NCBI RefSeq assembly: GCF_000154785.2
Contig: NC_015730.1
Coordinates: 4,301,501-4,365,500 of the forward strand
Direction of reading: 5' to 3'
DNA: 64,000 bases
Source: Roseobacter litoralis Och 149
GTDB lineage: Bacteria > Pseudomonadota > Alphaproteobacteria > Rhodobacterales > Rhodobacteraceae
Shown here piece after piece: positions 28,546 through 36,758 of this stretch (within the stretch, counting starts at the first letter, position 1; every line of letters starts with the position of its first letter). The notes beneath the pieces were generated by a model. That model did not search any database. It saw only the letters and a program-made list of their open reading frames with translations, and had not been told where the DNA came from. The position numbers and the translations under genes are program-made.

Positions 28546-29924
28546 GACGTTTGCATGGCTTTAATGACCTCCAGCAAGGCGCGGGTCGCCTGACCTGCGC
28601 CACCCTTCGGGCGTCCCGGCGCATCGCTCGGGTTCCAGCCATAAACGTCAAAATGCGCGTAGGCGCTTTCGCCCACGAATCGTCGCAGGAAAAGCGCTGC
28701 GGTGATGGAACCGGCAAACCCGCCTTTTGGCGCGTTGTCCAGATCCGCAATTCCCGGTTCAATCATCGATTCGTAAGGAGTGTGAAAGGGCATGCGCCAA
28801 ACCGGGTCGCATTGGCGCGTGGCAGCGTTTTCAAGCGCGGTAACAAAATCAGGATCGTCGCAGTAATAAGGTGCCAGATCAGGACCCACAGCAACACGGG
28901 CCGCCCCGGTTAGCGTCGCCATCGAGATGATGAGGTCTGGCGCGCCTTCCTGTGCGTAGGTCAGCGCGTCGGCCAGAACCAGACGCCCCTCTGCGTCGGT
29001 GTTGTTGATTTCAACGCTCAGACCCTTGCGCGACGGCAGGATATCGCCCGGTCGAAACGCATTGCCAGCCACTGAATTTTCAACAGCCGGAATAAGGACG
29101 CGCAGGCTGATGTCAGGCTTGGACGCCATAATCATATGCGCCAGTCCAAGGACATTGGCCGCCCCGCCCATGTCCTTTTTCATCAAACCCATCGACGCGC
29201 CCGGTTTCAGATTCAGCCCACCGGTATCAAAACACACGCCCTTGCCAACCAAGGTGATCTTGGGTCCGCTGTCGCCCCATTTCATGTCAATCAGGCGTGG
29301 CGCGCGATCCGCCGCGCGCCCGACCGTGTGGATCAGCGGAAAATCCTGCGCCAGCAAGTCATCGCCAAGAATAACCTCGATCGATGCGCCATGCTGTTGG
29401 GCGAGGTCTTGCGCTGCGGCTTCAAGATCCGGGGGGCCCATGTCATTTGCGGGCGTATTGATCAAATCCCGGGTCAGTATTTCAGCCTGCGCAAGGATTT
29501 CCAGCCGTGCGGTATCCAGCTCCTCAGGCCGCGTGAGCTTCGCCCCCATGGCGGTGGTTTCGCTGTAGCGGCCAAACCGATAGGCGGCCAAAAGCCATCC
29601 CAGAACTTCCATGTCGGCATTGGTTTCCGGCAGGCCCGATGCGATCTTATAGCACGCTGCGGGCAGTTTGCTTGCGGCAGCCGCCAGATGAAAACGTCCC
29701 CGTGCGCGCGATTTCGCTGTGCCATATCCCGCAAGCGCCATCAGTGGTAAACCAGCATCATTCGGGATCAGTAAAACCTGCCCGATCCGCGCCGCGAACC
29801 CATTCGCGGATACCCATGCCTGAACCGCTTGGGGCTGGTCGCCCAACCACACCTCAAGCGAGTCTTCATCTATGATGTGTAGCGGAATTGTCTGATCGTC
29901 AGCATCGGCAAACAGGGAAGTCAT
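28542..29924 (-). CDS. Leucyl aminopeptidase family (M17) protein
   Basis: This 460-residue metalloaminopeptidase has the M17 C-terminal domain: LVGKGVCFDTGGLNLKPGAS (Lys and Asp ligands), MKKDMGGAANVLG, and the signature NNTDAEGRLVLADALTYA. These supply the two-zinc site and catalytic Lys/Arg. It belongs to the shorter 450-470-residue alphaproteobacterial branch. Translational coupling with the NlpC/P60 gene suggests cleavage of peptides released by that enzyme. Confidence 0.93.
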   Translation of the reverse strand: MTSLFADADDQTIPLHIIDEDSLEVWLGDQPQAVQAWVSANGFAARIGQVLLIPNDAGLPLMALAGYGTAKSRARGRFHLAAAASKLPAACYKIASGLPETNADMEVLGWLLAAYRFGRYSETTAMGAKLTRPEELDTARLEILAQAEILTRDLINTPANDMGPPDLEAAAQDLAQQHGASIEVILGDDLLAQDFPLIHTVGRAADRAPRLIDMKWGDSGPKITLVGKGVCFDTGGLNLKPGASMGLMKKDMGGAANVLGLAHMIMASKPDISLRVLIPAVENSVAGNAFRPGDILPSRKGLSVEINNTDAEGRLVLADALTYAQEGAPDLIISMATLTGAARVAVGPDLAPYYCDDPDFVTALENAATRQCDPVWRMPFHTPYESMIEPGIADLDNAPKGGFAGSITAALFLRRFVGESAYAHFDVYGWNPSDAPGRPKGGAGQATRALLEVIKAMQTS

Positions 29925-29987
29925 AAGAGGGCGCCTTTCAAAAAATCGCCCTCGCAGCCTAGTCTGATCTGATGGCGGCGCAAGGGA

Positions 29988-30368
29988 TCAGATCGTGATG
30001 TCCTGCAAGTCCCAAATGGCGCTTAACGATTGCTCGCCGATCCGCAACAGCCTGCCGAGCGTCGCTGCCACGGCTGGACCATCATTGCCATCCAGCGCTT
30101 CGATGACGTCGGCCGCGACGCGGGCCAGCACCAACATGCCGATCTGTTCTGATATCGCGATCAGGGAACGGGCGCATTTGCGTAGATCGTTCGCCTCGCC
30201 CGCCGCGTGCAGCCGGCTGCAATGCGAAAGCCGCAGTGCCAGCTCTTCCATCGCGCGGCAAACAACGTCCTCTGCACCGGCCTCACCGAGCTGCGCATAT
30301 AGCGCGCTGAGCCTGTCCTGGCAGACATGCACCTTTTCATTTAGCCTGATCTTCAGGACATGATCCAT
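29988..30368 (-). CDS. Hypothetical helical protein, Hpt-like
   Basis: This 126-residue, mostly helical protein starts at ATG 30368 (MDHVLKIRLNEKVHVCQDRL). The second half (DLRKCARSLIAISEQIGMLV, then ARVAADVIEAL, GNDGPAVAATLGRLLRIGEQ) has the length and spacing of a histidine phosphotransfer bundle, but the usual H-x-LKG is replaced by RSLIA, so phosphate transfer is not supported. I do not recognise a named family. It is divergent from the carbonic anhydrase gene across 145 bases that carry an FNR-like site. Confidence 0.65.
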   Translation of the reverse strand: MDHVLKIRLNEKVHVCQDRLSALYAQLGEAGAEDVVCRAMEELALRLSHCSRLHAAGEANDLRKCARSLIAISEQIGMLVLARVAADVIEALDGNDGPAVAATLGRLLRIGEQSLSAIWDLQDITI

Positions 30369-30431
30369 TTTTCTCACCCTTTATTGCCCCCACGGCACGA
30401 AGAGTTTTCGCGCGAAATTCTGACTAAAGAG

Positions 30432-30445
30432 TTGAGACAGATCAA
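30432..30445. promoter_or_regulatory. FNR/CRP-type box between the Hpt-like and carbonic anhydrase genes
   Basis: TTGAG-ACAG-ATCAA matches the FNR consensus TTGAT-N4-ATCAA except for one base. It lies 63 bases before the Hpt-like start and 68 before the carbonic anhydrase start, so either could be controlled by oxygen through FnrL or a related protein. Evidence is the motif only. A similar site occurs at 53538-53551. Confidence 0.35.
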
Positions 30446-30513
30446 TGTTTCCTCTCGAATTTTTGGATAATTGCAGGTAATCCTCGTGGGACAGAGGTTG
30501 AAAGTCGTAAAAT

Positions 30514-31164
30514 ATGGATCAAGCCAAACCGCTTCCAGGCTATCTGGTGCAGCGTTATCACGGGTGGAAGGCCACCGGGTATCAAGAAAACCAATCATGG
30601 TACAAGCAGCTGGCGCGTGGTGGTCAACACCCCCGTGCGATGGTGATTTCCTGCTGTGACAGCCGTGTGCATGTCAGCGCCCTTTTTGGTGCCGATCAGG
30701 GGGAGCTGTTTATTCACCGCAATATTGCCAGCCTTGTGCCACCTTATGAACCGGATGGGGATCCACATGGGACGTCGGCGGCGGTAGAATATGCCGTCAC
30801 CATGTTGAATGTGGCGCATGTGATCGTTCTTGGGCATTCGGGCTGTGGCGGCATACAGGGATGCATCGATATGTGTCAGGGTAATGCACCGGACCTCGAA
30901 GAAAAATCGAGCTTTATCGGCCGGTGGATGGATATCCTCAGGCCAAGCTATTCCCTTGTTGCCGCAGAAAACGATCCTGAAATACAGGCGCAGGCGCTGG
31001 AAAAACAATCGGTGCTCGTCAGTCTGCGCAACCTGATGACTTTCCCCTTTATCAGCACCCGTGTCGACGGCGGTTTGCTCACGTTGCACGGGCTTTGGAC
31101 CGACATCGGCGAGGGCAGCCTTGAGGTGTTTCACTCCGATGATCAGGCCTTTCATGCAATTTGA
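30514..31164 (+). CDS. Beta-class carbonic anhydrase
   Basis: This 216-residue zinc enzyme interconverts CO2 and bicarbonate. The active-site residues are present: C48-D49-x-R51 in VISCCDSRVHVSA, the substrate pocket FIHRNIASLVPP and the His108/Cys111 ligands in VIVLGHSGCGGIQG. The next two genes encode an SbtA-like bicarbonate permease and an SbtB-like PII protein, pointing to a role in inorganic-carbon supply. An FNR-like site lies upstream. Confidence 0.95.
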   Translation: MDQAKPLPGYLVQRYHGWKATGYQENQSWYKQLARGGQHPRAMVISCCDSRVHVSALFGADQGELFIHRNIASLVPPYEPDGDPHGTSAAVEYAVTMLNVAHVIVLGHSGCGGIQGCIDMCQGNAPDLEEKSSFIGRWMDILRPSYSLVAAENDPEIQAQALEKQSVLVSLRNLMTFPFISTRVDGGLLTLHGLWTDIGEGSLEVFHSDDQAFHAI

Positions 31165-31244
31165 AAGACGGTGAATACAGATCAGGACCTTGATCGTACC
31201 GGCAAACAGTCCTAAACGCCTCAGGACCAGCAACGGAGGCGCTC

Positions 31245-32222
31245 GTGGACCAAATTTTATCACTGGCAGCCAACAACCTGTTGTCTCCGATCATTTTGTC
31301 GTTTGTTCTGGGCGTCGCCGCCTCTTTGGCCCGTTCTGACCTCAGCGTGCCAGAGGCCGCCGCCAAGGCCCTGTCGATCTATCTGCTGTTCGCCATCGGC
31401 TTTAAGGGTGGGGTCAGCGTTGCGGCACACGGGGTGGATGCAAAGCTTGGCCTGACCCTGCTGGTGGGAATCATCCTTTCCGCGGGCCTGCCACTGATTG
31501 CTTTTGGTTTGCTGCAGGTCATGACAAGGCTCAGCCGACTGGATGCTGCTGCGGTCGCGGCGCACTACGGGTCGATTTCTATTGTGACCTTTGTGGCCGC
31601 CACCTCGGTGCTGCAAAGCAGTGGCATCGCCTATGAAGGGTACATGGTGGCGGTTGCTGCGGCCATGGAAGCCCCGGCGATCCTTTCAGCGCTTTGGCTG
31701 ATCTCGCGCGGCGGAGATGGACGCCGCATGGACAAGGATCTGTGGCGCGAAATCATGCTGAACGGGTCCATCGTACTGCTGGTCGGCGCGTTTTTTATCG
31801 GCTGGATCACCGGCGAGGATGGTCTGAGCGAAATCTCAAGCTTTATTGTTGCGCCGTTCAAAGGGGTGTTGTGCCTCTTTTTGCTGGATATGGGCCTTGT
31901 TGCGGGGCGTGGTCTGCGCAGCCGCAGCGGCGTTCTCACATCCGGTGTGTTGGCGTTCGGCCTGCTGATGCCTGTGGTCGGCAGCAGCCTTGGAGCGGTC
32001 TTTGGCCTGTTGCTCGGGCTGTCTACGGGGGGTGTCGCGCTGTTGATGGTACTGTCTGCGTCGGCATCCTACATCGCTGTGCCAGCGGCCATGCGCGTGG
32101 CCTTGCCAGAGGCTGACCCCTCCATCTACCTGACGCTTTCTCTGGGCGTCACATTTCCCTTTAACCTGACGCTGGGCATCCCGTTATATGTGGCCGTTGC
32201 CTCTGCGCTGACAGGAGTCTGA
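31245..32222 (+). CDS. SbtA-like sodium-dependent bicarbonate permease
   Basis: This 325-residue membrane protein has a GTG start. It shows about ten helices and the SbtA-family motifs SPIILSFVLGVAASLARSDL, LSIYLLFAIGFKGGVSVA and AAHYGSISIVTFVAA. Cyanobacterial SbtA imports bicarbonate with sodium. This homologue is shorter (cyanobacterial forms are near 370). It lies 80 bases after the carbonic anhydrase gene and 4 bases before the SbtB-like gene. Bicarbonate as substrate is inferred from family and context. Confidence 0.85.
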   Translation: MDQILSLAANNLLSPIILSFVLGVAASLARSDLSVPEAAAKALSIYLLFAIGFKGGVSVAAHGVDAKLGLTLLVGIILSAGLPLIAFGLLQVMTRLSRLDAAAVAAHYGSISIVTFVAATSVLQSSGIAYEGYMVAVAAAMEAPAILSALWLISRGGDGRRMDKDLWREIMLNGSIVLLVGAFFIGWITGEDGLSEISSFIVAPFKGVLCLFLLDMGLVAGRGLRSRSGVLTSGVLAFGLLMPVVGSSLGAVFGLLLGLSTGGVALLMVLSASASYIAVPAAMRVALPEADPSIYLTLSLGVTFPFNLTLGIPLYVAVASALTGV

Positions 32223-32226
32223 GCCC

Positions 32227-32538
32227 GTGAAAACACATCAAGCCAAACGCGTCGAAATCACGATAGAAGCGATCATGCAGTCGCGCCTCACGGATGCGCT
32301 GAGCGCTGCGAAGGTCACAGGCTACACGGTTTTGCCTGTTCTGGGTGGGTCCGGGCGGTCTGGTGAGTGGGTGCGTTCCGGCGAGATCGGTCGCGCCAGT
32401 GGCATGGTGCAAGTTGTGTGCATCATTCGACCGGAGCGTCTGGATGGGCTGTTGGAAGCTGCTTTTGCCGTGGTGGACAAGCATATCGGCGTCGTTTCGA
32501 TAATGGACTGTGACGTCGTGCGCGCAGAGCGTTTTTAA
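32227..32538 (+). CDS. SbtB-like PII signalling protein
   Basis: This 103-residue protein has a GTG start and a PII fold. KRVEITIEAIMQSRLTDALS and AAKVTGYTVLPVLGGSGRSG resemble the PII core up to the T-loop, then SGMVQVVCIIRPERLDGLLE and CDVVRAERF. In cyanobacteria SbtB binds adenyl nucleotides, including cAMP, and gates SbtA. The gene starts 4 bases after the sbtA-like stop, so the pair is probably translated together. It lacks the Tyr51 uridylylation context of GlnB, as expected for SbtB. Confidence 0.8.
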   Translation: MKTHQAKRVEITIEAIMQSRLTDALSAAKVTGYTVLPVLGGSGRSGEWVRSGEIGRASGMVQVVCIIRPERLDGLLEAAFAVVDKHIGVVSIMDCDVVRAERF

Positions 32539-32574
32539 CCCTTTATAAACTATGTTTAAGCAAATCTGCCCGCT

Positions 32575-32985
32575 ATGACGAAGCACGCCATTACCCTCCA
32601 GCTTTCTGATGATCTTTTCAAAGCCGTCCATGACCTTGCCACGGAGCAACAGGGGACGGTTGCCGAGGTCGTCGAACATCTTGTGACCGAACATCTGGGG
32701 AGCCCGAAAAGCCCGGCCCGCAAACTGCCACGCGCGGGTGATAAGCTCATATTTGCCCTGCAAAAGCTGCTTTTTCGCGACATGGCTGAGGCCCGCGACT
32801 GGGCTGATCTGGATGATCGGATGCGCAAGCACGGGTACTATATGAAGATCACGTTGGGTGGATTGGCCTTACATACCGAAACCAGCGGCAAGCGGGTCTG
32901 CCATACGCATGACCTTGGTTTTTCCTATGGAACTTTCGTGCGCCGATTCGGACCCGGCAAACCCAAGGACCCGCGTGAGCTATAA
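32575..32985 (+). CDS. Hypothetical protein with RHH-like N-terminus
   Basis: This 136-residue protein begins with a ribbon-helix-helix-like segment (KHAITLQLSDDLFKAVHDLA, then EVVEHLVTEHLG). Its C-terminal half reads DWADLDDRMRKHGYYMKITL and GGLALHTETSGKRVCHTHDL with SYGTFVRRFG, recalling a small domain seen in relaxase-associated proteins. I recognise no named family. It starts 36 bases after the SbtB-like gene and might regulate DNA, but that is inference. Confidence 0.6.
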   Translation: MTKHAITLQLSDDLFKAVHDLATEQQGTVAEVVEHLVTEHLGSPKSPARKLPRAGDKLIFALQKLLFRDMAEARDWADLDDRMRKHGYYMKITLGGLALHTETSGKRVCHTHDLGFSYGTFVRRFGPGKPKDPREL

Positions 32986-33107
32986 AGACGTGGCACGCGT
33001 GATCGGGATATCGCGGTGATTCCGAATATTATCCTGAGCAGTGCTTGCTTATTGGGCATGTTCCTGTTGTGCTGTTTTCAAAGTTCGGGATTTTTATCAG
33101 GCGAGGT

Positions 33108-34955
33108 ATGACCTTGGTTTGGGACGCTGTGATCAGCTACAGGCAGGCGCTTGCGCTGTGGTTCCCGCTGCTGTGTGTTCACATGTTCGTGCGGTTGATT
33201 ATCGCGGCGGTCTTGGTCCCGTTGATTGCGGCACTGCTTGCGATCACATTGTCCTTTTCCGACCAATCCGCCCTCACGGATCAGGATATCGCCCGGTTTT
33301 TATTGACGCCGGTAGGGGCAATCGGAGCTGTCGTGATTGCGTCACTGGTCATCGTTGCTGCGACCATTGATATCGCCGTCATGACCGCCGTCTTGCGATC
33401 TGATCAGCGGGGTGCTGGCAGGGCATTGGCGGCTGCTTTCGGGTTCCTGACCAGATCACTGCCGCGACTGGCTGTATTTGCCGGCCACCTTCTGATGCGC
33501 GTTTTGATAATATCTCTGCCGTTTCTGCTGGTCGGTGGCGCTATTGCGCTGTTTCTGCTGCGCGACTTTGACATCAATTACTATCTGGCCAACCGCCCCC
33601 CTGCGTTTATGACCGCCATCGCCTGCGGTGGTGTGATTGCCATAGCACTGGGTTTTTTACTATTGGAGCGGTTATCCGCATGGGCGGTTGCGCTGCACAT
33701 GAGCGTGTTTGATCTTGTGCCGGCAAAAAAAGCCTTTCGTAACAGCCGTGAAAAGATGCGCGGCCATCGGTTTGATCTCCTGAAACGAATTATGTCCTGG
33801 CTTGTGCTTCGGGCTGGGGTGGCTTTTGTCCTGATTGGGTTCATCGGGTTTTTGCTCGCTGAAATCCCTCCGTTTTTTAGTGGAAACCTTGCCCTGTTCT
33901 TTACCGTCACAGCGGTTCTGATCGGCATATGGGTTTTTGTGAACGCCGCTTTGAGCGCGATTGCCAATGGGGCCTTGGCCGATATCCTGAACGAGGAGTT
34001 TGAGCGCTGCCTTGAGGCGCGCGCGGCCAAAGATGATGCCAGAGCCGAAGCCTTTTCACCCCGCCTCGCCCTGTTGCCTGTGTTGGCTGTGCTGCTCGCG
34101 GTGGGCAGTCTGTTTGTTGGGGGTACGGCGTTCAATCAGGTCGGCGGTGTTGAGCAAGTGGATGTGATCGGTCACCGGGGTGCCGCGGCGAGCCGTCCGG
34201 AAAACACGATGGCGGCCGTGATCAAGGCGATTGAGGACGGGGCCGACTGGGTCGAAATCGATGTGCAGGAGACTGCCGACGGTGAGGTTCTGGTAGTCCA
34301 CGACAGTGATTTCATGAAAGCGGCAGGTGTTAATCGCAAGGTCTGGGATGTGACCATGGAAGATGTCGCGCAGATTGACATCGGCACGTGGTTCGATCCC
34401 GTCTATGCGGATGAACGGCCCCCCTTGCTGCGCGATGTGCTTGAGGTGGTCAAAGACCGCTCCAAGCTGATTATTGAGCTGAAGTACTATGGCCATGACG
34501 TTGATCTGGAAAACCGCGTGATCGCCTTGGTCGAAGCGGCGGGTATGCAGGATCAGATTGCAACGATGTCACTGAAATACCCGGCGGTGCAGAAAATGCG
34601 GGCATTGCGCCCGGATTGGCGCAGCGGTGTTCTGGCAGCGACCGCTGTGGGTGATCTGTCTGGCCTCGACGGTGATTTTCTGGCGGTCAGTGCCGGGCGC
34701 GTGTCAGCGCGTTTACTGGCACAGGCGCAAAGCGTGGGCAAAGACGTTTACGCATGGACCGTCAATGACGCGGTATCGATGTCGCGGATGATCTCGCTCG
34801 GTGTGGACGGGTTGATCACAGACAAACCCAAACTCGCGCGCGAGGTCATCGCCTATCACAAAACACTCAGCACCCCGGAACGTCTGATGCTGCGCCTTGG
34901 CGACACGATCGGATTTGCCTTTGACCTCACCCCCGAAACCGGGGACGAAATATGA
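33108..34955 (+). CDS. Membrane glycerophosphodiester phosphodiesterase (GDPD)
   Basis: This 615-residue protein has an N-terminal membrane domain of about seven or eight helices (about 1-330, GPDPase membrane-domain type) and a C-terminal GDPD catalytic domain from about residue 350: DVIGHRGAAASRPENTMAAV, ADWVEIDVQETADGEVLVVH, with the HRG, ExD and H catalytic residues, and LIIELKYYGHD and GVDGLITDKP. It splits glycerophosphodiesters into glycerol-3-phosphate and an alcohol. ATG 33108 is preferred (GCGAGG upstream) to the open extension. It overlaps a secreted PLA2-like gene by 4 bases. Confidence 0.9.
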   Translation: MTLVWDAVISYRQALALWFPLLCVHMFVRLIIAAVLVPLIAALLAITLSFSDQSALTDQDIARFLLTPVGAIGAVVIASLVIVAATIDIAVMTAVLRSDQRGAGRALAAAFGFLTRSLPRLAVFAGHLLMRVLIISLPFLLVGGAIALFLLRDFDINYYLANRPPAFMTAIACGGVIAIALGFLLLERLSAWAVALHMSVFDLVPAKKAFRNSREKMRGHRFDLLKRIMSWLVLRAGVAFVLIGFIGFLLAEIPPFFSGNLALFFTVTAVLIGIWVFVNAALSAIANGALADILNEEFERCLEARAAKDDARAEAFSPRLALLPVLAVLLAVGSLFVGGTAFNQVGGVEQVDVIGHRGAAASRPENTMAAVIKAIEDGADWVEIDVQETADGEVLVVHDSDFMKAAGVNRKVWDVTMEDVAQIDIGTWFDPVYADERPPLLRDVLEVVKDRSKLIIELKYYGHDVDLENRVIALVEAAGMQDQIATMSLKYPAVQKMRALRPDWRSGVLAATAVGDLSGLDGDFLAVSAGRVSARLLAQAQSVGKDVYAWTVNDAVSMSRMISLGVDGLITDKPKLAREVIAYHKTLSTPERLMLRLGDTIGFAFDLTPETGDEI

Positions 34956-35506
34956 GAGCTACCGTTTTCATCTTAGGGCTCGTGGTGCCTCAGGTTGGAC
35001 TGGCGCAAGAGGATAACGCAATGGCCAAGGTACAGCGCGGGCTTGAGATGCCATCCCACCGCGCCCTGCAATCGGTGATCTCTGACTCCGAGTTGTCTGT
35101 TTTTGAAACGGATGGATGCAGCGGCGGCATGTCATGGAGCTGGCGCGTGGTGGCCGATCTCTTTCCTGACTTTGAAGCAGCGCAAGGCGCGCACCCCCCT
35201 TGGGAGCAATGCTGCGTCGCTCACGACCGCGCCTACCACAACGCGGCCGGAGTCACGTCCGCAGACCAGAGTTTCGAGGCGCGTCTATCGGCAGATCAGG
35301 CGTTGCAGGCCTGTGTCGTCGAACAGGGTGAGGCGCAGGTCAAAGACCTCGCCCTGCGCTATGATGTCGGTGAAGACAACATCCGGCTCGCCTATGACAT
35401 GATCGCCACGTCTATGTTCAACGCCGTCCGTTTTGGGGGCGGGCCGTGTTCCGGCCTGCCTTGGCGTTGGGGGTTCGGATATCCGGGGTGCATTCCGGGG
35501 CTTTGA
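34952..35506 (+). CDS. Secreted phospholipase A2-like protein
   Basis: This 184-residue protein has a short signal peptide (VFILGLVVPQVGLA). The centre holds FETDGCSGGMSW and PWEQCCVAHDRAYHNAAG, matching the phospholipase A2 core: a Ca-binding-loop-like DGCSGG and the C-C-x2-H-D motif (C87, C88, H91, D92), the His-Asp pair of the catalytic site. Additional cysteines (C117-region, CSGLPW, GCIPG) may form disulphides. The 4-base overlap with the GDPD gene suggests joint phospholipid degradation. Catalysis is inferred from the motif. Confidence 0.75.
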   Translation: MRATVFILGLVVPQVGLAQEDNAMAKVQRGLEMPSHRALQSVISDSELSVFETDGCSGGMSWSWRVVADLFPDFEAAQGAHPPWEQCCVAHDRAYHNAAGVTSADQSFEARLSADQALQACVVEQGEAQVKDLALRYDVGEDNIRLAYDMIATSMFNAVRFGGGPCSGLPWRWGFGYPGCIPGL

Positions 35507-35537
35507 TCCGGCGCGCAGGTTCGAAGCTGGCGAAAAA

Positions 35538-35567
35538 AAACCGCCGGTTTGACCCGACGGTTTTTCC
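35538..35567. terminator. Rho-independent terminator between convergent PLA2-like and asd genes
   Basis: The stem AAACCGCCGG / CCGACGGTTT (one mismatch) has a 6-base loop, with A bases before and T bases after it, so it can work on both strands. It lies between the PLA2-like stop and the asd stop. Confidence 0.7.
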
Positions 35568-35583
35568 AAGTGCCTTGGGTAAA

Positions 35584-36606
35584 TCAGCCCTTTTTCAGGA
35601 CCCGGTTGCCCAGTAGTTCAGCGATTTGCACCGCGTTGAGTGCCGCGCCCTTGCGCAGGTTGTCGGACACACACCACAGGTTCAGACCATTATCAATCGT
35701 GGAATCCTGACGGATACGGCTGATGAACGTCGCGAAATCGCCAACGCATTCGACGGGCGTCACATAGCCGCCGTCCTCGCGTTTATCGATCACCATGACG
35801 CCCGGTGCTTCGCGCAGGATTTCGCGGGCCTCGTCTTCGTCAAGATGGTCTTCGAACTCGATATTGATCGCTTCGGAGTGGCCGACGAATACGGGCACGC
35901 GCACGCAGGTTGCCGTGACCTTGATCTTGGTGTCGATGATCTTCTTGGTTTCAACGACCATTTTCCACTCTTCTTTGGTGGTGCCGTCTTCCATGAACAC
36001 ATCAATATGCGGGATCACGTTGAACGCGATCTGCTTGGTGAATTTCTTCGGTGGCTTGTCATCGGTCGGATTGTAGATGGATTTGGTCTGGTCCCAAAGT
36101 TCATCCGCCCCTTCCTTGCCCGCGCCTGAAACCGACTGATAGGTCGAGACAACAACGCGTTTGATGGTCGCGCGGTCATGCAGTGGCTTGAGGGCCACCA
36201 CCATCTGCGCGGTCGAACAGTTCGGGTTGGCGATGATGTTCTTCTTGGCATATCCTAGAATCGCATCGGCGTTCACTTCGGGCACGATCAACGGCACATC
36301 CGCGTCATAGCGGTACAGTGACGAGTTATCGATCACCACGCATCCGGCTTTTGCCGCTTTGGGTGCATATTTCTTGGTCGCCTCGGACCCAACGGCGAAC
36401 AATGCCATGTCCCAGCCCGTGAAATCAAACGTATCAAGGTCCTTCGTCTTGAGCGTTCTTTCGCCAAAGCTGACGTCTGTCCCCAGTGATTTGCGTGACG
36501 CAAGCACAGCAATTTCGTCCACCGGAAAGTGGCGTTCAGCAAGAATGTTCAGCATTTCGCGGCCCACATTGCCTGTGGCACCCGCAACAACGACGCGGTA
36601 ACCCAT
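35584..36606 (-). CDS. asd: Aspartate-semialdehyde dehydrogenase
   Basis: This 340-residue NADP-dependent enzyme reduces aspartyl phosphate to the semialdehyde, the branch point for lysine/diaminopimelate, threonine and methionine. The Rossmann motif is VVAGATGNVGREMLNIL, the active-site cysteine is in IANPNCSTAQMV, and STYQSVSGAGKEG and CVRVPVFVGHSEAINIEFE are family motifs. The length is normal. It is monocistronic by layout and divergent from the DUF3095 gene. Confidence 0.97.
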   Translation of the reverse strand: MGYRVVVAGATGNVGREMLNILAERHFPVDEIAVLASRKSLGTDVSFGERTLKTKDLDTFDFTGWDMALFAVGSEATKKYAPKAAKAGCVVIDNSSLYRYDADVPLIVPEVNADAILGYAKKNIIANPNCSTAQMVVALKPLHDRATIKRVVVSTYQSVSGAGKEGADELWDQTKSIYNPTDDKPPKKFTKQIAFNVIPHIDVFMEDGTTKEEWKMVVETKKIIDTKIKVTATCVRVPVFVGHSEAINIEFEDHLDEDEAREILREAPGVMVIDKREDGGYVTPVECVGDFATFISRIRQDSTIDNGLNLWCVSDNLRKGAALNAVQIAELLGNRVLKKG

Positions 36607-36758
36607 CTAAATACTCCAATGTGTTTGATGTGATGGTGGGCGCGTCTTATACCGCTCAGCCCCCTGTGGAAAGGGCCGTCGTGCCTGCCTGTGCTGCGGC
36701 ATAGAGTGCGCAGGTCGTTTTGTGATACGTGGAACATGGGGCAAAGAGGTGCAAGTCT

